64,000 nucleotides of DNA from Pisolithus tinctorius (lineage: Eukaryota; Basidiomycota; Agaricomycetes; Boletales; Pisolithaceae): the NCBI GenBank assembly GCA_024663395.1, contig JANFAH010000003.1, forward strand, positions 3,596,001-3,660,000, read 5' to 3'. The notes under the pieces were generated by a model, which was not told the origin of the DNA, ran no database searches, and saw only the letters and a program-made list of their open reading frames with translations. Shown one piece after another: positions 11,798 through 24,571 of the stretch (within the stretch, counting starts at the first letter, position 1; each line of letters opens with the position of its first letter). A program made the position numbers and the translations under genes.

Positions 11798-13743
11798 TCG
11801 TCAGCCAAGTGGTTCACTCGAGGCTGGACACTTCAAGAGCTCATAGCTCCTGAGGCCGTCCACTTTTTTGATTCCAAGTGGAATCACTTAGGTGACAAGA
11901 AGCAACTAGCATCTCATCTCGGCAAGGTCACACGAATCCCAGTGTATGTCCTGCAGGATGGCCCGGGTTCCAGGTGACCTGGTGTTGCCCAGATTATGTC
12001 CTGGGCTGCTGACCGGACCATGACACATGAGGAAGACCGAGCATATTCGCTACTGGGATTACTTGGTGTACACATGCCAATGTTATACAGGGAGGGGAAG
12101 AATGTGTTTCATTGTTTGCAGCTAGAAATCATATGTTTGTCCAATGACCAAAGTATCTTTGTGTGGGGTCAAAAACAGAATGCTGGGTGTTCTGGTAACT
12201 TTTTGGTGGAAGACCCGAGCTGTTTCCAGGATTGTTCTGATATTGTTCTGTTGTCATGCCAAGACTTCATCAATGCTCTCCAGAGAGATGCTATTGCTAA
12301 AGAGACGCTCCATAACATTCCTGCTGAACAGTTCCACACATTCACTGTGACTAATGATGGCATACAGATATGGCTACCCACAGAAACTTTTGGGAAGCTT
12401 GCCGAGGTCAAACTGGCATGTTCTTATGAGCCCAAGTGGAGCAATTATTATTCTAATATCCTTATCACCATGAACCTGGTGCTCTCTCAATCTGGTTGCT
12501 GCTGTTTTTTCAGTGGGTGAATACCCAAAGTGGGGCCAATAGAATTCAAGCAGCACTTTCTTCCTTATAACGATGTTAGACAGAATCCCAGCAGCTTCAC
12601 ATTCGAATTAGATTGCCAGACTCTTTCCCTTCATAACTTTCTTCAGTATGGTGTCAACCCCAAGAGTATACAAGTCAAAGATGGCTCGGTCACACTCTCA
12701 AAGGATAACAATTTTGCTGCCATTACTTATGTGAACAAATGGCACTGGACTTGCTTTTCAGTAGTCCTTGTTTACTGCTGTGGTCGAGACCTTGTGTTCA
12801 TTGTCTGTCCTTCTAAGCCTTTGGAGTGGCAGGAGGTACAACTTCTGTGTGTTTGCTCCTTGGAGCGACTGCTCAGCAATGAATGGAAACCTGAAATTTG
12901 CCAGATGGAGCATGCCCACCTTCACCGATCTATCTACCACGTAAGGGTGGTTACTATGAGGCATTCATGTGGCGTTGGCTGCAAGGTGACAATTGATGTT
13001 GTCCGATGTCCTGGTTGCTGTTCTTCACAGAAAGCTGGCAATTGGAACCCATGGGTTAGTGTACTTTTTCATGCCATGCACTCATCTGTATTACCTAAAG
13101 TTTACATCTCTGCAGGGCTGGAGTGAGGCTCCTCGACTGCCTGGTATTATGTGGGATGGGGCAACTGCTAATGTAAAATATACTTGGCATGTTGATGGTT
13201 CTCCCACATCCTTCTATCCAACAAAGTCAGAAATTAGGGTGAGACTGACATGTGTTTTACTGCTATGCCTAACTGCAGTAGCCAGGTGATTATGGTCAGG
13301 TTTCACATAGCAGTCACAATTTCAAGCAGCAGGGCAATATCTTTGAGCTCACTATGCAACTTGGCATCAGTGGACCATTTGATCTCATTGAGAATGTCAT
13401 TAGCCATCCATTTCTCATATCACCAGCAGAAGATGTTTTGATTGCACCATATAGGGGATTCAGGGTGAACCAATACCTAGCTCTCCACAAAGCAATTGGC
13501 TGGTCACTGCCAGCCACCCAACCACTTATTTCTCTACTGAGAATCTCCTCTTTCCATCTCACAGGTACACTTATAGTAACAACAGTCATCGAGTGCTCAG
13601 AGTGTTACTATGATGTTACTGAGGTTGCTGATCCAAAGGCAAGGATGAGGCTTGACACCCCTACCCCTTTTCACACCATAATGATGCCCATGTCTTGGTC
13701 CCCAGTAAATGATGTGTGCTCAGAATTACTGGAAGATATCTGA

Positions 13744-15760
13744 AAAATTAGGTGAGCACCTGCTGCATTCATTCATTCATTAGTTGTTGGAAGTGCTGGC
13801 ACCATACTTCTGAAATTGTAGACTCAACTTCTCTATTCTTGTTGGATGGGTAAGTTTTTTTATAGGGCTGCTTTCAAATCTACCCATGGACTGCCAAGGT
13901 GGATGAAGTGGACCAGTCAAAGGCCCTGGAGGATGTGGTGACTGAGGAAGCTACCATCAATTTTTTCATGGATATGTTTGGTGTCACCAACTTGAGTAAT
14001 CTTGTATGTATTTTTTCTCTGCTTGTGTTTGTGATATAACCTCATGGTATGATTTGCTTTGGAATGAGCTTTAGGTTGGGGAGATAACATTCTTTCATGA
14101 ATTGTCTTCAACCATGAAAGCAGAAATATGTGGTAGGTCCTTCATACAGATGAAAAAGGGTGAGTATGGGCACTGGGATGCCCTTGTCCACAAAGTGTGC
14201 TTCAGGCTATAGCTTGCTAACATGGGAATTAAGACAGAAAAGTAGTTGAGACAGTGCAACAGCATTGGATTGAGGCATTAGTCAAGTTCTTGATGCACAT
14301 TGGGGATCCAGCAGTGCTCTGTGATGATCCAACACCTATTGACATTACCTGGACAAAGTTGCAAGAGGAAGCAATGAAATCAAGAATGAGGCCCTTTGCT
14401 GCAGAGGCAGGTCCATTCTTATTTGCTGGCTAAAACTTTTCTCATTCATGTGACATGGTGGTTAGTTCCTTCAAGTAATTGCTACTGTCTATGAAAACTG
14501 GAAACCTGGGTAAGAAAACCTCAATTCTTTCAAGTAATGTCATGGCTCATTGCATGTTAGTTCCCACCATCAAGACACCAAGTTCAACAAGTGCCACAGC
14601 CTGTTCTTAGTGAGGTAATTCATGCTAATCAAATGTACTCTTTAGACAGAAGTTTCTGTCTGATATACAAGAAATCAAGAAACTTCAAGAAGTGCTCACT
14701 GAGATTGATGATGACAGTGATGATGACAAAAGGCAGGCACTGGCAGAAGATATCACAGGAAGGGTAACTACTTTATCAAACCTTGTTGTCTGCTAGCTGA
14801 AAAACTCACATACTATACTAGATCTTACTAGTATGTTGGCATGGGATGTCCTTGGAGATTGCAAGAGTATTAGAAAAAGCATGGAAACCTGCATCTTCTT
14901 TGATACTGGCTGACATTGATTGACAGGTTGCTGATTACTTCAGCATGAGTGATGAGGTAATAACCTCACCCCTAGGAGAGTCTCGAGTGAATGTAACTTG
15001 TTTTCTGTGTTGAGGAGCCAAGTCAGTGACACTTCTGCTAGGATGTTCAGAAGATTGGATGCATTCTCTCACAAGCAGCCTCCTCTACATTAGATGATGG
15101 CCTGGATCCACTCCAGAGGTGTGTTCTCATCAGACATTGAAGGGCTTAGTTACCAAACATTTTTTTAAATGAAAATTAACTGGTCCAGGATGATGCATGA
15201 TGCAGCAGATGGTGTTTCAAAATATCAGTTACTCCTCACTGAACTGACTGACCAAGCTGCCTTGAATAATGCAAGCACTGAGAGTATGCCAAATGGCAGA
15301 AGCTATCGATGTTAGCTTATGTTGTATGTAAGATCAGCTACAAGGTGTAGGAATGAATATCCATGACAGTCTTTAACTTGCTCTTCAATGGATTTCCGCA
15401 CTTGGTGCTGCCAAGTTCAGATATATCCCAGAAGTAGTACTACTGCATGGGACAGATGATATAATATGTGACCCACAACTCAGGTGGAGGGTCAGGGAAT
15501 CTGCAGCATGATTATTACTGTACCTTGGAGAAGATGCTTACTTCCACATTGTATTCCGACTGCTTCAAGCAAGGTTGAATTCCTCCTGCAAGGATTTGAA
15601 AGCTCCTCATAGCCTGTTGTACCAGTCAGACTTGCATGGAGAACATGGTGGTGAGAGAATTAAACAAACATCTGCCAACCTGAAGTTGTCCACCAAAAAG
15701 TTCAGAGGCTTACCTGGAATCACTCAACCTCATACAGTGAGAATGCAAGAGTGAGACAAA
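13744..15760 (+). other. Decayed, possibly multi-exon sequence of unknown identity
   Basis: CpG-poor DNA with no ORF over about 65 codons on either strand. Short plus-strand open pieces look exon-like and are bounded by GT...AG, for example DEVDQSKALEDVVTEEA near 13905, FHELSSTMKAEICGRS near 14095 and FLSDIQEIKKLQEVLTEIDD near 14650. They may be a continuation of the HET locus or a separate dead gene. No family was recognised. CpG-rich sequence begins abruptly near 15765. Confidence 0.35.
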
Positions 15761-16027
15761 TGTAGCCTCGCGGAGAGGTTAGTATGTGAATAAGCACTAG
15801 TCTCCGAAGCTACCATCGGATCGGAGTATTCATCAAGTCAGTTTCATCAGGGATTTATAGGTGGTGTCATCGTACGAACTCATCATCTCTTTTACAGTGA
15901 TTTTCATACATATCATCATATTATACACTCACATTGGTGATAAACCGAGTCTGTGCAAGAAGTTGATCTAGAGAGCTTCCTTAGTTTCAGCTTTCCATCC
16001 GTTCTGGACATGGAAAATCGCCGCCGG

Positions 16028-18801
16028 TTAGTCAGTCATGGAAATGATGGTAGGAGCTCTGCTCACTGGGAATAACGCGTTGTGGGGCTGCCAATCGAAC
16101 AAGTAGACGGGATGTCCTTCATCGTCCACTTTCTCAGCGACGGCCGAAGTATACAAAGTCACCTCCACGGGGACGACATCAGAGGATGCTTTCTTTTCCT
16201 TTGGCACGGCCGCGGCTTCCGTCCCGCCCTGAGCGCTGGCGAGTACCTTGCCTGTCATATCCAACAGCTTACCAGAAAGGTTCTTCGTGATATCAGCCGC
16301 GGTGGTATCCACAGTCGCTTTTGTTCTGTCGATACCACTGTTCACGATGATGTCGTTCACTAGGGAGAAAGGCAATGGTATGATACCCCGGACAATTGAT
16401 CCCGATTCCCGACGCTGGGCACAAGCCTTGCAAGGCGAATGGTCTGGGCGGGCGAACACTGTGACTATACCGACGGGCTGAGGTGCAGAGCCACGGTCGT
16501 GATACAATTCGAAGCTGTACGACCTGTTGAACGCGTGCTCTGGAAGACGAACGAGGACGATGAAAACGCGGAAGTTAGGAATCTCCTTCAGGATCTCGGA
16601 GAGTCCTCGGTCTTTGGCTTTGGGAACCGTCACATGGCTCCAATCGCCCTTGTTTCTGCTTTTCACAGAGGTTTGAGGATCAAAGCCATAAAACTTAGCA
16701 ATCCTTGCGCGAGCTGCGTGGCGTTCATCGTCAGTAGCCTTCTGGTCAACCTTAACGCCCAGAAACCCTTGGTACGAATAGTCTACAGAGGGAACGTTGA
16801 GGCAACCCCAACGGAGTGGGAGGAGACATACATTTCGGGTAGGAATCGGCGTCTAGGAATCGGGTTTGTTCCGAGGTCCAGTACTCGCCTTTCTCGTTTC
16901 TGAATGGGTATAGGGCTCCGCGAGCACCAGTTGGGAGGATTTGCTCATTGTACACCTGCGCGTAAGTCCCACGTTGCTGAAGAGCTGTTAGCATCGCCCT
17001 CTGGTTTACAGTGTCGTACGAACCTGGGTCCAAGGATATGCTACGTCATCTTTCACATATCCATCTCCCATCCAATAGTCCCTGTAGCACCACTCCCATA
17101 ATGCGACTGTGGCGAACGGTCAGCAGGTAAATTCTAATCATGCCTTTCTTATATTTACGGATCCTGTCTACATTGCTGTGGTGGACTAACGAAATATTAG
17201 ATAAACAGCTGGCTAGCACCGGGTAAAGGACCCACAAAAGAAGATGGGATCAAAGGCAGCCTGCACATGGGGTTCTGTCGGTCACAATGGTGGGTTCGAT
17301 TGTAGCGTAGCGACTCACATAGTCTGGGTCAGACTGGGCACAACAGTCGGTGAGTTATTCAGTGTGATAGAGCGAAAGCGCTAACCATGTGCCCATTCCC
17401 GCCCTTTGTAACATTTTAGAAACGTTGAAATATCTGATAATCAAACACCTACAATAGTGCCATGAATAATTCCGTGCACAGCCTCGAGGGAGCCGACGTT
17501 GCGATAGTCCGTTTCCCTGCGCGATTCGTTGACCGAATTCGAAAATTCGTCATAACTACGACCGTCAGCATAAATTCAGGTACGATACATAAAACGTACG
17601 CCAGGGCAGGATCTTCCCCGTCCGAGAATGTGAATAGTAACCCGACTTTTGTACGAATGTTCACAGCCTGAGCCTTGAGGGCTCTATCTCAGCGCAATCA
17701 ATTGACGTCCTGACGTATGAACGGAGAAAGCTATTAACTGCTGCAGGGCATTGATATCGCTCCCACCCTCTGGGGTGTTTGGAGGGTGCCGGTAGGTTCG
17801 CGTCCATTTCGAATAATATGCTGTTTGACGTGTCTAGAAACGTTCTGCTAAGTAGCCTAATCGTAGCCTCCCACTCGTGATCTTACCGTCGAATTCTCGA
17901 GGTCAGTGAAGTCAGAAGGGATGCCTCCTTGATAGGTGTAGTACGAAAAGGGGTTCTGGACGGTCGTCTTTTTGCCTCCGGCAACCGTGACCTCCAGTTG
18001 ATCTTCGTAGAGCACAGGCGGAAGCCCTTCCTGAGCGACCCTTGGATCAGCCCAGTCCCAATACCTGTGCCAAACGGTCGTTATCAGAGGTATGGTATCG
18101 TAGTCACTTATCAAACGTACGGAAAACGAAGTTTCTTGGCCTCTCGGATCCATTTTCCGCGCTCTCCGATGTTGGTTCTCTCGATCTCCGCCGCAATGCG
18201 GTCAGCGACATCGCCAACGGCTTGCTGTATGAACACTCCAGTCAACAAAGGTAATTGGAACTCTTTGGTTTTCGAACCTCAATGAGCAACATGTACGGGC
18301 GATGCCAAGTGGTAAAGGAGACTGATCCATGACTAACACAAGTTTATCATGCAAATACCATATCACACTGCAAGCCACCTACTTGCAGTAACCTAAAATC
18401 GAATCTTAGCATGCACAGCAACCTTAGTATGTAACAAACTTACCACCAAACCGTGAAGGGATGGGTAGGGTATCCTTGCGATCATTTGCGTTATAGTCCG
18501 ACGCCTTCTCGTCTGGGGTCTTCCGATCGCCAGCGTACTCTTGGTAAGGTTTCCCGTGGATTCCAGCAATCTCCATGTACGAAGTGGCGGGCAATTCAAC
18601 GCCCGGGAAGACAGTACCGACGGACGGATTCGGCACGCCCTGGACGGCAGCGTAGCTGAGAACAAAAAGTGTGAACTGCTTAGGATGATGTTTTTGCATG
18701 TCCTCGATAGGGATGCGATCATAAACACCCCCTGTAGACTTGCGCCCGACGATGGGATAGTAGTAAGGAGCTGTACCCTGCGTGTGGCTTGTAGTTGCCA
18801 T
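16028..18801 (-). CDS. Tyrosinase (type-3 copper polyphenol oxidase)
   Basis: Tyrosinase oxidises monophenols and diphenols to quinones for melanin formation. The protein starts at the ATG at 18801. The CuA site is assembled from tiny exons: AGIHG, then YCNHGS (Cys-x-His, the usual thioether pair) and TWHRPY. A YWDWAD motif follows. CuB is seen as LEAVHGIIH, GGNGHM, AAFDPIFF and HHSNVDRI, then ALWEWCYRDYWMGDGY. Exon calls: 18444-18801, 18383-18392 (10 bp), 18278-18332, about 18121-18235, 17887-18064, then several down to a last exon at about 16028-16782. Exons between 17540 and 17880 are uncertain. The C-terminal part (16028-16660) matches the fungal tyrosinase C-terminal extension (YSFELYHD, VIxIPF-like). 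No signal peptide is seen, so it is probably intracellular. It looks intact. Confidence 0.88.
17123..17206 (-). repeat. Donor-side copy of the 84-bp tyrosinase segment
   Basis: This is the native position of the sequence duplicated at 8773-8856. On the minus strand it runs from the end of the intron before HHSNVDRI, through that exon of about 26 bp, into the following intron (donor GTAAGT). Only two differences separate the copies, both transitions. Confidence 0.8.
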
Positions 18802-20329
18802 AGTAAAGATCTAGCTGGAGGGTGTAATGAAGTGAAGATAGTGGGTAGATGAATGACAAGAGGGACAGTATTTATGCGTTTTAGAAAACTTTGACATACC
18901 AGTGTTGTGGAGGGGACGTCTTCGTGCGCTCGGGGAGGTCCATGCCGGTTCACCTTGTCAGGGGCTCCACTGACCAAGTGTATGCCAAGTACGGCGCCAC
19001 TAAATATCCGGCTATCAAGAAGACTCCACAGCCTTTGGGAAGCGATCCTAACTGAAATGGGGGCAAGGAGCTGGTTCAGCTTAAATTAAAGAACACGCTC
19101 ATAGTCTCACTGTGTCCACACCATAATGGGCGCAATTGCATGGTTCCAAGGTTGAAGACGTAGACAGAGCGACGGAGCGGTGAAGCATTTGGGCGTGTGT
19201 AACTCCAAGGACTAGTTGAGGGATTATTATTATTCACTCCTTTCGTCTTGGCATTGGAGATGATTCCAGGTCGAACGGTGCGGTTTCAGGGCAACCATAT
19301 GGGAAAGCGATAGACCGATGCGCAGCGCTCCTTGTTCCAGAGAAGGCTACAGTAGGTGAGAGGACCACAATTGGCATATGTATTACCCCTGTGGACACTT
19401 CGGCACGAGGCGCATCGTATACCGATATTGCATGTGAGGCCTGGGGGAGAGAAGAGGAACACCTGACCTGGCGAAGAGGGAGATGAGCGGTGTCTCGGCG
19501 CATACAATAATGTTCTGATGGATTGTTCCGATCGTTTCAACGATTCATATCACGGGGAATTGGGTTGTTGGTCTTGGTACGAAGACCACCGCCGATTCAT
19601 TGGGGGCCGCCGAGATAATGGGTGAAAACAAGGCTCCTGCTGCGCCATGAGTTCTTGGCTCCGTCGTCCCTTACAGCAATGCAGTGATCCTGCGCCGGTA
19701 CACCACAGCCGCATCTTAGGACTGTAACCATTCAAGGGCGTGCTGGATCATCTAACTCCGCACGATAGTAGAACTGTCCCGAAAACGGCAACTGTAGCGG
19801 TGGAGCACTCACCTTGTCATGCATTCCCCTGATAGTGACAGTATAGACGAGGAATCATAAGTTCAGGTGCATCGTGGTTCCTCTAGTCAGCCAAATCTCT
19901 CAGGCAACGACGGTCATATTGATGGATTGATCATCCTTGATTGCTTCAACTTCAAGGGTACCAGCGTGAGTAGTGGTGACCGAATTTTCGACTGAACAAG
20001 GTTTTGGACCACGCGCACGTGATCTATGAATTAGCCCCTGTGTTATGGTGTTCAAACCCGATGATGTCGGCCAGGCTGGCACGCTGATCTGCGCCATTGC
20101 TGGTTATGTCCCGTGGTCGATATGGAGTTCTGATGGCCGGATTCAGCGAGAACGAATTATGGTAAGCGTTCAGGAGGGCCGCTTAATTGTCATGAAAAGG
20201 TTTTAATGGCATTTTGTTACCCGACGGCTGAGGGGACCCCGGCCCGCTCTGACAAAACTATTCTTTTGTCTCTCTGGTAACCTTCTTTTTATTTCTCGGC
20301 CAACTCGTCGCGTCTTGCTTGCGGAGCGG
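18802..20329. other. Intergenic region between tyrosinase and deacetylase genes
   Basis: This 1.5-kb divergent spacer would hold the promoters of both flanking genes. It is CpG-rich. Open frames here are short and show no recognisable domain or convincing splice structure, so no gene is called. Confidence 0.55.
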
Positions 20330-22293
20330 ATGGGCGTCTTCGCTCTTTTTGCAACCTTGTTATTTTTGCTATTGGTGGGACTTTCGGACTTGGTTGCCGC
20401 CCAAGATGGTGGGATAAGTGGTCCGACGACAAGCCCTGCTGCTTCTGGGTACCAATGTGATCCCAACAGGTGTAAGCTACCCAGTTGTAATTGCGCGAGC
20501 GCAAGTCCGCCTGGTGGGCTTGACCCCGTAAGTCTGTCCGTCTTCGCGATCCACTTTACAATCTAGCTTACAAAGCCCTCTCTTAGTCGGAGGTCCCGCA
20601 ATTCGTTGTCTTCACTGCAGATGATGCTATCCAATCTTACACACTAGATGCCATCAACCAGCTTCTTGCACAGCGGATGAACCCGAACGGATGTCCCATC
20701 AAGATGACATACTTTACTTCGATTTCCTACACCAACTACACGCTCGTTACAGACTGGTACGTTGCGGGAAATGAGATTGCTGATCACACGTGGGTGCAAC
20801 AAGTCTTTTCTACGACGTGCCTTGCCTTCTTCCTACTCACTTATCGTGCATTACCGCAGGATGACTCATGTGGGGTCGCCGCCTGCGAGTGAGATCGATG
20901 GAAATCTGATCGCCCTTAACACGCTTGCTGGAATTCCCCTCAGTGCCATCAAAGGTTTCCGCGCCCCGTATCTTAATTATACCAATGCAACTTTCCATCT
21001 CCTCGCGGATGCTAACTTCACCTACGACTCCTCCGTAACATCATCTATCCCAGTTACAGACCCGGATACTGACGCCTACTGGCCGTACACTCTCGATTAT
21101 GGTCTTGCAAATGATTGCTTGACGACTCCGAACATCTGCAAGGGGCAGCCCCAGATACCAGGGTTTTGGGAAATCCCGATGTACGCGTTCTTTGACGACC
21201 TTGGGGAGGATGGTCCGCACCTCATGGATCCGTGGTTGGACGCCGCCAATGGTGATTCGACAGTAAATAATACTGCTACCTTGGACTACATGAAGAACAC
21301 GTTTACGGCCCATTACAACGGCAACAAGCAACCCATCGGATTGTACACCCATCCCATTCACATTTCCGTACGTTGGCATTCACCTATTCTAGCAAATATT
21401 TTTTGGTTGCTGGTATACTCATAGCGAAGGATGTTGATATAGCTGACTTACCCAGGATCTGACGCATCGACTGCGAACATCAATATGATCAACGAGTTCT
21501 TGGATTGGGTACAGGAGCAGCGAGATGTCTGGATTGTTTCAAATGAACAGCTTCTCGCCTGGGTTCAGAACCCCGTACCGATATCGCAACTTGATAGCTT
21601 CGACGCGTTGAAATGCAAGACTCCGGACGTCGACTCGTCAGTGCAGATCTGTAACGGCATACCAGCGAACGAAGCGGGGCTGTTGCAGGAATGCTCATTC
21701 CCAGATTACCCCTTCTTCACTTGCGTGAGTGGCTTGTGCCTAACGATAATAAACAGAACGTCGTTGACTAGCCGATCATGTTTGTCCAGTATGGCTGTCC
21801 TCAATCAGAGCCATCCCCTTCGAACCCAAACCCTCCGCAACAGGTAGCAACTGGACAGCAGGCAAGATTTCGATGTAAGTTTTCTTTGCCCGTCTGACTA
21901 ATTCTTGTCGACGAGTTTTGTTCCCCTACGTGCTCCTTGTTATTAAGTGCCCGCAAATTGTTCCACACCATTCTGGGACCCCATTGCTGGAGAATGTCTC
22001 TGCACTTCCACCGCGTGTCAGTACACAGATCAATCTCTTCCGATCGGAGTATGTTCATTCGTGTTCCTCTCTGAGTGTCACTGACGATACGCCGATAAAA
22101 CGTAAAGCCGAATGGTGCAAATCTAACAGGTGGTAATCCCTCTGAGACTTATCAGTCGATGCCTACACTCGTTCTGTTTAACGGTGTTCCTGGTGACTTT
22201 GCAGTCAGGGCCAGCGGCATATCGGGTTTGGTGAGTACGCTCATACTTGGAATTGTAGGGGCAGCGGCAGGGCGAGCAGTGTTGAATTTATGA
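20330..22293 (+). CDS. GPI-anchored polysaccharide deacetylase (CE4/chitin-deacetylase-like)
   Basis: Enzymes of this family remove acetyl groups from chitin-like polymers at the cell surface. The ATG at 20330 opens a clear signal peptide (MGVFALFATLLFLLLVGL). A Cys-rich segment follows, then catalytic-type motifs: TADDA near residue 75, HTMTH (the His pair, split by an intron), FRAPYL and THPIH. The end (VRASGISGLVSTLILGIVG) is a hydrophobic tail after small residues, as for a GPI signal. Exons: 20330-20527, 20587-20789, 20860-21367, 21443-21724, 21790-21874, 21948 to about 22048, about 22130-22293; frames were checked through the first six, while the last junction is uncertain. Activity on chitin is inferred from the family. 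It converges on the MARVEL gene downstream. Confidence 0.85.
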
Positions 22294-22807
22294 AGACCAT
22301 ACTACGGGAATCCTTGGGAAAGAGATGCTGGAGTCACAGTCTTAAACCATTCGATCCGATACCTTACATATCCTGGTAATCGTTTCTTCACGTCGCTACA
22401 TTCTACTTTCGCATTGGGAAACTCAGAGTTTTCCTACCGTGATTACGTAACTTCACAAGCCTAATATCAACCAGCCCGAACAAGCCAGAACATTTACCAT
22501 GTTCATGGAATACCCTACCTATTCCCAGTAATGTGATAGGGCACTATTGACAATGTACGTCTTGCTGCTCTGTATAGCTAACAGCATATCCAAGTACATA
22601 CGGGACCGGGATAAGAATATGTGTGTCCATGAGCATAAGTCAAGAATCGTACTATGTTAAAGCGTGTACGATACATCGAATAGAGATGGATACAAAGAGG
22701 GGCGTCGCAGTTTCGTCTGTAGAGAGGTAGAGGGGATCGCACAAATGAAGGTGAACGGAGAAAAACGGAAAGTAGAGGTGACAAAGATAATGCACTATTC
22801 AAGCGCT
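22294..22807. other. Convergent intergenic region
   Basis: This is a spacer between the 3' ends of the deacetylase and MARVEL genes. No domain-bearing ORF, repeat or RNA gene was recognised. It would contain both polyadenylation regions. Confidence 0.5.
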
Positions 22808-23571
22808 TTATGCGAAAAGTTGCCCTCGGAAACCATCACCACGTCGTGCGGAAAGTATCCCACGAATAGCCACGACGATGAGAAGGAATGTAGTAAGGAT
22901 CCTGTCAAGATAGATATTAGCATTGTTTTGATAATCTGTCTCATGAACGCACCATAGAATCCAGGCGAACGCCTCCATTGCGTTTAGCTGGCCACAATAT
23001 ACGAATACGGTGTTGCTGCGCAAGAGTTAGCAGTTAACGTAAAGACATGCACCGCGAGAACTCGCCTGCAGTTAAGCCCCCCGCCAAGCGAGGCTGTGAT
23101 GCTGGCTGCTCCAGCAGTCCAGAATATCCACGTGAGGATCAAGCTAAATGGACAAGCCAGTTAATTTGCATGGGAACCTACACGACTGAACTTACAAGAT
23201 CATAAGGGACAACACACTGCTCAACACGCTGGATTGGGATGTAAAGAAGAGCAAGAGGTAACATGAAGACAAAACAGTTGTCCATATCGATGCGAAGAGA
23301 ATGAAGCGAGTACGATCTCGTTCAGAAATATCGAAGTAGTCATGGCGTGCATTGAATCGGGATGTAAGCCATGCGGAAATAGCAAGCTGGAGGGAACCCA
23401 TAAACACATCTGTCATCGACAGAGATAACGAAGGGGACCCACTTGAATAATACTGAAGAAGATGATCAACCCAAGTACGACTGTGGTGCTGCTGTCAGCC
23501 ACCTGCTGGATGGCGAAGTAGGGGGAGAGCTTACATGGGAATCCTCTCTGAAAATGATCGCCAAAGGCCAT
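22808..23571 (-). CDS. MARVEL-domain four-helix membrane protein
   Basis: MARVEL-type fungal proteins sit in the plasma membrane and are linked to membrane domains and vesicle traffic; the exact role here is unknown. The start ATG at 23571 gives MAFGDHFQRGFPF. Four hydrophobic segments follow: VLGLIIFFSIIQLAISAWL, RFILFASIWTTVLSSCYLLL, FLILTWIFWTAGAASIT and ILTTFLLIVVAIRGIL, with SERDRTRF between the first two and ARRGDGFRG near the C-terminus. Exons: 23535-23571, 23443-23480, 23196-23386, then LILTWIFW...GGGLNC, NTVFVYCGQLNAMEAFAW and a last exon ending at 22808. The intron after GGGLNC appears to use a GC donor (GCGAGT). The gene looks intact. Confidence 0.8.
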
Positions 23572-23824
23572 GTCAGGTTATCGTGAGTCGTGAGAGGTCG
23601 TGCAGGAGAGTGAACGGGAGGGAAAGTCATCGGGTCGTAAATTGTCTCAACTTGAACACGCCACTGTGGCTGTGCAAAGCTACCGTCTGACGTCATCACT
23701 TCATACTGCGGACTCTTGTGGACAGCAATCGTAAAGCCGAGTCACACGTCCCAGATAGGTGCAAAATGGAAATGCAGATAGTATCATACAAATGCTCGAG
23801 TCCAAGATATCATCAAAGTCACAC

Positions 23825-24571
23825 TCAAACGCGTCCACCGAAACGCCTGCTAATGGATGAACCTTCGTCCGGCACACAGACCCTGTCTCCGGGCATCAAC
23901 TTGCTGCAAACAATCTGCGGGTTGACAATAAGAAGTTTGTCCAAAGTCGTATTGTGGCTGCGGGCGATGTCGTAACAGGTGTCACCGGATTGGACGATAT
24001 ACGATATTGTTGTACTTGGGCAGGGAGCCGGTGCAACACGGGTAGGGAGTAAAACAAGACGCCACACAAGGAGCAACACGACCGAGACGACAAGGAAAAA
24101 GGGAAATAGTGTGCGGTAAGAGCCGCCTCGGAGGGTATGACGTGAACCGTGCTAAAGAACTAGTGTCACCAACTCGTCAACTCCAACAACAATGGCTGAC
24201 CAACCTCATCTATTGCAAGTTGGCGATAGCCATTCCGTTGGGTAGGCGCTGCTTCGAGATCATCGTGGTCGTCGTCGACTTGGGGTGCAACGGCGACAGG
24301 CAACTCGGAGACTTTCCAATACGTTGGCCCTTGTCGCTTTCAAAGAGTTGGAAAGACGTTACCTTGGACGAGTTCACCAAATTCAGACCCCTCAGGGCCT
24401 TTATAGAGAAGGCCGTCGTTATCACGAAAATAATACCGCCCAGTGTCGCTGTCGTATCCTATCCGCTCTACTCCCTCAGGTAGTCTGTAGCTATCCTGCG
24501 TGCTTCCGTTAACAACAAGGAAGAAAGCCCTTATGAAGACAAACCTCATCGTACTGCGTCCAGCGCCCCAT
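23825..24571 (-). CDS. Single-pass membrane protein with an extracellular LysM domain
   Basis: The start ATG at 24571 gives MGRWTQYDE, followed after an intron by DSYRLPEGVERIGYDSDTG and YYFRDNDGLLYKG. This N-terminal region is charged and probably cytosolic. A transmembrane segment (LFPFFLVVSVVLLLVWRL) near 24090 leads to a LysM module: YIVQSGDTCYDIARSHN, LLIVNPQIVC and LMPGDRVCVP, with the usual Cys residues. LysM binds N-acetylglucosamine polymers, so a cell-wall-facing role is likely. There are about three introns; the junctions near 24375 and 24230 are approximate. The gene is 140 bp from a divergent housekeeping gene and may share its promoter. Confidence 0.78.

Larger units (their letters stand above)
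9470..13743 (+). pseudogene. HET-domain protein gene split by an LTR-like insertion
   Basis: HET domains occur in fungal heterokaryon-incompatibility and innate-recognition proteins. The N-terminal half shows YAILSHCWG near residue 40, VSFQEM, then WVDTCCIDK and SEAINSMYRWY, and runs to about 9935. The rest of the domain resumes after the insertion at 11802: AKWFTRGWTLQELIAP, FFDSKWNHLG, then DRTMTHEEDRAYSLLGL. Removing element D (9936-11797) plus one TCGT duplication joins the halves in the same frame across IHS/SAKW. A TGA near 11976 sits just before the THEEDRAYSLLG block, so the gene is also broken after repair. A C-terminal extension of several exons (12530-13743, with likely introns at 13054-13116 and about 13238-13309) is of unknown function. 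Exon limits there are approximate. Confidence 0.8.

Noticed and set aside
18393..18977. 194-codon minus-strand ORF over the tyrosinase start
   Set aside because: It overlaps the tyrosinase first exon in another frame and has no domain.
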